Source of the DNA: Nemertoderma westbladi
Lineage: Eukaryota; Xenacoelomorpha; Nemertodermatida; Nemertodermatidae
DNA length: 64,000 nucleotides
Reading direction: 5' to 3'
Assembly: GCA_032718475.1 (NCBI GenBank)
Contig: JAUCBJ010008125.1
Coordinates: forward strand, 60,207-124,206
In this document: positions 57,400 through 64,000 of the stretch, in pieces
Layout of the letters: every line of letters begins with the position of its first letter
Position numbering within the stretch: position 1 is the first letter of the stretch
The notes under the pieces: generated by a model
Databases searched by the model: none
What the model was told of the DNA's origin: nothing
The model's input: only the letters and a program-made list of their open reading frames with translations
Made by a program: the position numbers and the translations under genes

Positions 57400-58600
57400 A
57401 AAACGGAATGCATTTCGATTTAGTTTTTGTGGGATCTGAATTACAACTAGTACTCATATTGAATTCTTTACAAACATTTTCACAAATGGTTGTTCTGGAG
57501 CCCAACTATAGAAGGCCATAGTAACAGTAGAGGTTTATCATCTGCATAGACAAGAATTCCGAAGTAATGTGTGTCGATATGACAACCAACTTGTGATTTA
57601 CATAAGCGGTAGATCAACGTGTTAATTACAACTCAGAATAACAAAGGAGAAATTACTGAACCCTTTATTTATAAACCTAACATTATCCTTTAAAACGAAG
57701 TGCTCCTGCAAACAAATACTACTACTACTACTACTTATTGTTTGTTAATATTATAATATATGGAGGCTTTTGAGTAAAAAAAAAAAAAAAAACTACTACT
57801 ACTAGGATCGGCATGCTGCATTGCAGCTGCATTTTTAAGAATGCTGTGCCGGCTTATCGACAAAATTGCACCGCCCACCACTCCCTATCACCCATGACAT
57901 TTGCTAGATCATCCGCATCTTCAAGGCCAGTGTCCTTTAAGATGCGTCTCAAGAAAGTCATGGGCTGTCCACCTTGCTTATTCACTCCATGAGGCTGCCA
58001 AAGTACAAGATTATGCACTGGCTGGTCCTCACGGCGAAAGCAATGTCCTGCAAAGCAGAGGCGATTTTGTTCTGTTGTCAAGCTTGGGGGAACCAATGAG
58101 ACACCTCCAATGTTATATAGTGTCTGGTTGCAGATGTGTGCATTGTACTTGACACAATGAACCCGGCGTAGCATTCTTGTGAATGTGCCATCCAGAGATT
58201 TGGTGTCCTCAGCAGTTAGAGCCCAGCATGGACTCCCATAAAGGAGTACTGGAACTACTGCTGCTCTAAATAATTGGACCTTAAGTTTCGATTAATTCTC
58301 GGTGACTTCCAAATCCTGGAAAGCCTATTCAAGGCTGCCCATGCCTTTCCCTTACGTATTCAAAGGTCCTCACCTGACTTCCGGATCCATGATCCCAGGT
58401 AACAGAAGCCATCCATATGCTCAAGCATACCATCTTTTGAGCTTATGATTTTGATCAAACAAATGATATCAGCTCCAATAGAAAGGGCCCGGATAAAATT
58501 AATTTTATCAGGATCCAAACCAGTAGAATTATACGACACAATAGAAAGCTGCGAAAAATCAATCGATCTTGAGTTAGAGTGTGGTGATGTAGCCATAATA
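57400..58600 (-). pseudogene. Internally deleted APE/RT retroelement (CR1/L2-like), split by an RTE insertion
   Basis: Minus strand from about 58595: MATSPHSNSRSIDF, then LSIVSYNSTGLDPDKINFIR and ADIICL, the start of an APE-type endonuclease. The frame is cut by the RTE copy and resumes at about 57716 as ICLQEHFVLKDNVRFINKG. It then jumps to RT sequence: SVISPLLF at about 57660, later CHIDTHYFGILVYADDKPLL. The middle of the endonuclease and the front of the RT are missing. The clade is tentative. Upstream sequence to 59400 may be its decayed first ORF. Confidence 0.6.
57717..58446 (-). mobile_element. RTE-type copy, 5'-truncated, nested, with target duplication
   Basis: It runs from ISSKDGMLEHMDGFCYLGSW at the 5' side, through [16 protein letters not shown], to the conserved 3' end and a bipartite tail: (TAG)4, a run of 18 T, 42 bp, then (TAG)5. 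ATTTGTTTG occurs on both sides (TCATTTGTTTGATC before and AGTATTTGTTTGCAGG after, minus strand), a 9-bp target duplication within the endonuclease codons of the host element. It has several reading-frame breaks. Confidence 0.8.
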
Positions 58601-59404
58601 TAGATAGATTTTTTGTGAATTATGTACGTATACCAAAAATATAGATTGGGCAATTAGTTTATAATAAAAACATTATAATAGAAAATAACATAACAAACCC
58701 GATAATTACATTTTACTGAAAAGAGGGGTGGTACTTCCCACAGTTCAAGACCCCAGTCTGTCATCGCATCTCCTCTTTGCCCCATAATAGATCCATTTAT
58801 GGGCACATACACCCTTTGGCCAGAATGTGGGATCCAGAATTCAGTACCTTGGTTTCTTCAGTTCCATTTATTGGAACATAGCTAGAACTCAATTCTCCCT
58901 TCTCTACATTCTTGAGGAATTGATAAAATTTGAAAACAATTTCCGCGGCTTTCTGACATTCACAACTAGTCAACGAACCAAACTTTGGAGCTAAGCATTC
59001 CTTACCTCAATAAATGTGACAGGTCGATAAGAAAGTGAAGCTATGTCCTCTTCTGGGAATGACTTCATTAAATCAAACACACCATAGCTTTTTAAACCTT
59101 ATCTGTAGCTATCTATTTCCTCAAGAATAGAGCTCACCACCATAATGCTGAAATAATAACGAAATAGCTTCAGCTTTTTTTTTATTAGATTTTAACAAAC
59201 CTATTTCGAACCTTTCAGTAAAAGATCTAATGAATCGCAAATTTGCAGCATTGTTCATCGTTAGCCTTGTTGAGAGCTTTTAGCTTTTTTACGCAATCTT
59301 CATCAGCTGGCACTTCGACAAATTGTGATTCATGTTTAATACCCATTATAGCATTGGCAAGATAAGGAGTGAACAAGTGGGTCTTCTGTACAATTGATCA
59401 GTGC
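58600..59404 (-). other. Decayed sequence between two RTE copies, possibly ORF1 of an APE/RT element
   Basis: It is not recognised. Minus-strand pieces such as MNNAANLRFIRSFTERFEIG suggest decayed coding sequence upstream of the endonuclease start at 58595. Confidence 0.3.
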
Positions 59405-60243
59405 CTACTACTACTACTACTAGGATCGGCATGCTGCATTGCAGCTGCATTTTTAGGAATGCTGTGCCGACTTGTCAACAAAATTGCACCGCCACAACTC
59501 CCTATCACCCATGACATTTGCTAGATCATCCGCATCTTCAAGGCCAGTGTCCTTTAAGATGCGTCTCAAGAAAGTCATGGGCTGTCCACCATGCTTATTC
59601 ACTCCATAAGGCTGCCAAAGTACAAGATTATGCACTGGCTGGTCCTCACGGCGAAAGCAATGTCCTGCAAAGCGGAGGCGATTTTGTTCTAGTGTCAAGC
59701 TTGGGGGAACCAATGAGACACCTCCAATGTTATATAGTGTCTGGTTGGAGATGTGTGCATTGTACTTGACACAATGAACCCGGCGTAGCATTCTTGTGAA
59801 TGTGCCATCCAGAGATTTGGTGTCCTCAGCAGTTAGAGCCCAGCATGGACTCCCGTAGAGGAGTACTGGAACTACTGCTGCTCTAAATAATCGGACCTTA
59901 AGTTTCCGATTAATTCTCGGTGATTTCCAAATCCTGGAAAGCCTATTCAAGGCTGTCCATGCCTTTCCCTTACGTATTCGAAGGTCCTCACCTGACTTCC
60001 GGATCCATGATCCCAGGTAACAGAAATCGTCCACATGCTCAAGCATACCATCCTTTGAGCTTATGCTCATCCGATCAGAGACTTGCTGAGGACTTTCAAA
60101 GTTAACTGTCAAAATTTTGGTTTTTCTGGAGTTAATAAAAGCTAGAAGCAGCATGTTCTAATGAGCTGAGGAGCCGTTGGGCTCCTTCTAATGATTCTGA
60201 GAGTACTCCTAAGTCATCAGCAAAGTCTAGATCATTAGGTACA
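59405..60243 (-). pseudogene. RTE-type copy, 5'-truncated at the RT catalytic motif
   Basis: The 5' edge lies at the LDFADDL codons, and the remaining thumb and C-terminal frame is open for 233 codons (LTVNFESPQQVSDRMSISSK to the conserved end). It closes with a (TAG)n tail at 59407-59422. It is closely similar to the copy at 47.5-50.0 kb but without its stop codons in this part, so it is younger or from a different source. Confidence 0.85.
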
Positions 60244-62077
60244 TATCAGGTACAGAGCAGTTACTTTTCCAAGAAGTTTGAATTTATCTACTTCCTTGAG
60301 GTTATGATGAAATGTAATATAGGGTTATGGAACCACGAAGTAAATTGGGTGGCTGTGATTGAAAAATAATGTCAACATTTCTCTAACAGGACCCCCCCCC
60401 CCCCCCCCCCCCCCCGGTGTCGATAGCATCTTCTCCGATAAACTTTACCATCACATGAGGTGTATCTAGAGACTCGCTTTCAAGTAATTCATAGATACTA
60501 TCTACTACTACTATCGTATTACGGGGAACTTCAAGCATAGTGTAAAAGCTTTTGTGGGATAACTGATACGTTTGCCTTTGCTGGCCAGTTCCCCCCCAGT
60601 CGCTAGAATACTCTCAAAGGGATTTATAACTAAAATAGTGCAAGCTACCAGCTTATTGGCTGATGTGCTGTACGGAGATATCTGGGCTCAGTTTAATCGG
60701 CCAACTAGCTTAGAGAGGTTGCCTTAGCCTTGCTGTTCGTGTCGGCCAATAGAATTTGCGTAGGCGTTGATTTCGACCTATCCCAGCGTTACTGAACTGA
60801 ATTTCCTATCTCTATGCTCATCCTCTGTGTTGAACGGGGCTTCGTGGAATAAGAGTTTTTGGTATACTCGTATAGTGGTAGTAGTCATATGATTTTATAT
60901 GATTCTGTTGTTATGTTCCCATTTTTCGCCATAACACCGGCTTTTGGGAAGAACTCTAGTAAAACTGCTTAAATTATCGAAAGTATAAACTGTTACCGAA
61001 ACGAACTCACTAACCAACTCACTTAATTTAACTGCATTAATCATATTGTTTGTACTGTTATTTACCGTCAGTTATTAATTGTACCTATTTGTTGATGGAA
61101 ATATTGCTCTTTGGATAATACGGATAAATCACCCAAATTTCCCAATTTTCTTGATACACTACAGGTTAGAGAGACCGGCTATACATAACAATTGCGATTT
61201 ATATTAATGTGGTGTGTATTGAATCTAATGTTATTTAGCAGACCCTACATGAGTCAATTGCTGCTCTCTTTATGTGTGATCAAATATACTGACGGTCGGC
61301 AGAATAGTGTGTATGATTGTGATTGGTAACAAAGTATTTCCTAAAGAATACGCTTTATACTTTAATCATAAGCGGTATCGTTGCGTTTTAGTATAAGTCT
61401 TAGTTCTGTTTAAATAGATAGAGCGCCACGTCCTAAAGGAACTGTTAATATTTCCCGAAAGCCAATAATATCTGTCAGGAATTAATTATTAACGATCTAT
61501 CGAATAATACAGTAAGTTTACGCTGCAACCTTACACTGCAATAATAAAATTTAAGCATCCGAATTCAGCCTCCCGGGTGTAGATCCATCGGGTGAATGAT
61601 CGCGCATGGGCTGACTTCGGCTAATGTTTTGTGTATTAGCATAAATTGTTGTCGTATGCTAAAGGTGTTTTAATTAACTAAAAGACATATAAATTTTGGC
61701 AGGTTAAACTGCTAAAGGTCTTCAAAAGCGCGAACAGTAACAGTTTATAATCTTATTGCAGTAGGCAATAAGGTTGCAAAATACCGTAGTGACTGGTAAA
61801 ACTGAACCGGTGCTTCTGTAGGTCAGTAGGCCTAACTGTCATCACCGGTACCGGTACTGCTGTACAAGTACATTTAGTATTATTCGATTTTGATTATTGT
61901 ATACCGGTAGGCTGTTTAAGAGATTAGGGACTGTACACCCCTTGTTTCTTTTGGAGCTTACTTATTTCTGTCGGTTTTATTTCCTAGTAAGTTAATATTG
62001 AGCTGAAGACGTGTAAGTCTGCTCAGATTGTGCAAGTAATTGTAGGCTGAACTGCTGTCTGACTGTGTTGAGTTTGG
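60244..62077. other. Intergenic region, no gene recognised
   Basis: A poly-C run of about 28 lies at 60390-60415. No coding frame with a recognisable domain and no RNA gene was seen. Confidence 0.4.
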
Positions 62078-62084
62078 AGAGATT

Positions 62085-62620
62085 ACGGCGTGTGTAGAGT
62101 TTGTCTGATAAAGTGCCGTTAGTAAGTTGGGGCAGCCATATGCGGTAAGGTCAATCCCCTCTTAAAGAATAAGTCGTACTACCGTGTTAGAACGCATACT
62201 AACTAACAGTTTCAGAGTCTGCATATACTGTAGTTTATTTAGGCTTGATCGTAGTCTGCCAGTGTTTTAGTCTGTGTTTGTTTGTGTGGTCTGTTCAGGT
62301 ACCGTAATAGTTATTACTCAAATATTTTGTAGGCTAGATTGTTGTCTAGCTATTCTTAGGCCTGAAGGGATTGCTGCGTGTGTAGAGTTGGTCTGATAAA
62401 GTGCCGTTAGTAAGTTGGGGCAGCCATATGCGGTAAGGTCAATCCCCTCTTAAAGAGTAAGTCGTACTACCGTGTTAGAACGCATACTAACTAACAGTTT
62501 CAGAATCTGCACATACTGTAGTTTGTTTAGGCTTGATAGTAGTCTGCCAGCGTTTAGTTTGTATTTTGTTTGAGTATTCTGTACGGGTAGCGTAATATTT
62601 ATTATTCAGAGTTTATGCGA
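62085..62620. repeat. Direct tandem duplication, period 288 bp
   Basis: GTGTAGAGTT, GTCTGATAAAGTGCCGTTAG, GGCAGCCATATGCGGTAAGG and GAACGCATACTAACTAACAG occur in the same order twice, 288 bp apart (62113 and 62401), with only scattered differences over about 200 bp and more divergence outside. Confidence 0.85.
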
Positions 62621-63529
62621 TTATTCGCAACATTCATGTCCCCAAGTTTATTCCTACAGTAATTGTGCTTGTTATACATACCGTTATAGTTAAATTAACT
62701 CCGGTACTACATCAGGGCTGCTCGGCGTAGGTAAAGACTGGAGATTTTGTGCTTCGGTCACTCCAGCAGATGCCGTGGTTCTTTTAACTGTTCAAGTATA
62801 TTTAACTACTGATTATTTGTTATACCGGTACTTGTACCTAATTTAGGGTTTAGTGTACAGTGCTTTCCGAAGTAATTAGTGTAGGCAGTATATTTGTGTT
62901 GTAAAGTGGTTGATAGGCACATTCGTTAGCTCTATTAGCTTCTGGGTAGGAACAATCCGTGATACATAACGTAGTACCTATAGCGATACGGTTATAGGTC
63001 GTCAGGCGGTGGTATTTTCCTATCTGGACAGTACAATATATTTACTACTACTTATTATTTCAAATACCGTAGTACCCTGTCCGTTGTAATAACCAGAATT
63101 CTAACCCTTTGTTAGGCTGGTTTGTAGACTTCCTGTAAAATTACCCTAAAAAATTTCGTACGTAATATTTTGTTGTGTTTAATTAGAGAATTAATCTCAC
63201 TCAGTATCGTAAGTAATTTGTAGTATTAAGTAACTTAGGTAAATTAGAATTATCAGTTTTAGTGTCAAATAAATAGCACTTCACTGAGAGCGCGCAGCTT
63301 CTGTGTAGTGACTCCCCCAGAAATAATAACATTTATTTCAAATATTGACAAAAACCCATTTAAACGGGTATATAAATATTATAAATCAAATTAAACGATT
63401 TATAAATAGTAGGCCTGCCATACAACAACTAGGTCTCACTATCAGTTGGACTACTGCTTAAATAACGGTAATAGAGTAAGTTAAAGTAACCAAGTAACCC
63501 TAAAATATTCAGAAATTCAATTATTCTAA

Positions 63530-63800
63530 AATAATTGACATACCGGTATTTACAATAGGCTTATTATATTTATTCTATAAATTTAAGCTGAAATCATACC
63601 GGTATTCTGTAATTAATTCTAGTCTGTAATAATTATACTTATATATACTATAAGTGTCAGCTGTATACCGGTATTCACGATAGGCCTATTATATATTTAT
63701 ATATATTTGTGCTAAATTTATATACCGGTACTCTGTGACAAATCTAGTCTGTAATCATACTTATATATATATTATAAGCATACCGGTATTCTAATATATT
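63530..63800. repeat. Imperfect repeats around ATACCGGTAT palindromes
   Basis: ATACCGGTA occurs at about 63540, 63597, 63667, 63722 and 63781, three of them followed by TCTAGTCTGTAAT or ATAGGC-type sequence, as decayed tandem units of 60-120 bp. Confidence 0.6.
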
Positions 63801-63926
63801 ATATATATATCACGCTACACTGAGCAGCAGTATCGGTAATTAATTATTAGGCTAACAGTGATACTGAATTACTAGACTTGCTTTAGCTGTATTTATAGCC
63901 GTAGGCATTCAACTGTGTAAACAAAC

Positions 63927-64000
63927 ATGTCAGATGCAACCCAATCACTGTCAGATAGTCTCTTAGAAAGTGTTAGAATGAGTATTAGACTTAGACAGCG
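63927..64000 (+). CDS. Possible 5' end of a gene or element ORF, cut by the window end
   Basis: ATG at 63927 (A at -3) opens a frame MSDATQSLSDSLLESVRMSI continuing with RLRQR to the last base. Only 24 codons are visible. It could be a host gene or the first ORF of a retroelement whose leader contains the 62-kb duplication; neither is shown. Confidence 0.35.
   Translation, partial: MSDATQSLSDSLLESVRMSIRLRQ

Overview
The window is eukaryotic and looks like a marine invertebrate genome. It is AT-rich, with multi-kilobase introns, GT-AG splice sites, many mobile-element remains, long minisatellites, poly-G/poly-C runs, and dispersed short palindromic words (AGGCCTA, ACCGGTA). No bacterial operon, CRISPR array or phage module is seen. 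The gene content (PIF1 with an animal-type N-terminus, tandem F-type lectin, membrane-tethered Cu/Zn superoxide dismutase, rhodopsin-class receptor) fits a metazoan. The phylum cannot be fixed from sequence reading alone.

Host genes. (1) PIF1 helicase, minus strand, four coding exons at 19514-18677, 15492-15328, 6911-6685 and 1781-1023, joining in frame to 662 codons (610 from a second, better start). Its introns hold most of the repeats in the first 19 kb. (2) An uninterrupted type II membrane Cu/Zn SOD, plus strand, 22718-23407. (3) A two-exon class A GPCR, plus strand, 36878-37176 and 39488-40148, whose only intron begins GG instead of GT. (4) A secreted two-domain F-type lectin, plus strand, five exons from 46204 to 52553, all introns in phase 0, with a TATA box. 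A possible further gene or element opens at 63927 and runs off the end.

Mobile DNA. At least five lineages are present: a restriction-like-endonuclease non-LTR element with an open 655-codon frame (2.95-4.95 kb); an APE/RT element of RTE type with (TAG)n tails in at least six copies; a degenerate element joining a ULP1-like cysteine protease to a reverse transcriptase (53-56.9 kb); a fragment of an APE/RT element of another type (57.4-58.6 kb) interrupted by an RTE copy with target duplication; an IS3EU-like DNA transposon with inverted repeats and 6-bp target duplication (28153-29743); and an unassigned cut-and-paste-like element inside PIF1 intron 2 (about 10.4-14.6 kb). Several large inverted-repeat (foldback) elements and tRNA-derived SINE-like copies are also present.

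Tandem repeats. There is a ~20-bp array in PIF1 intron 1, a 63-bp array downstream of SOD, and a 42-bp array at 33.4-34.5 kb that appears to have grown out of the 3' coding end of an RLE-type retrotransposon. The most notable observations are that minisatellite origin, the ULP1-RT element, the unclassified transposase, the broken GPCR splice donor, and the two-start (mitochondrial/nuclear) design of PIF1.
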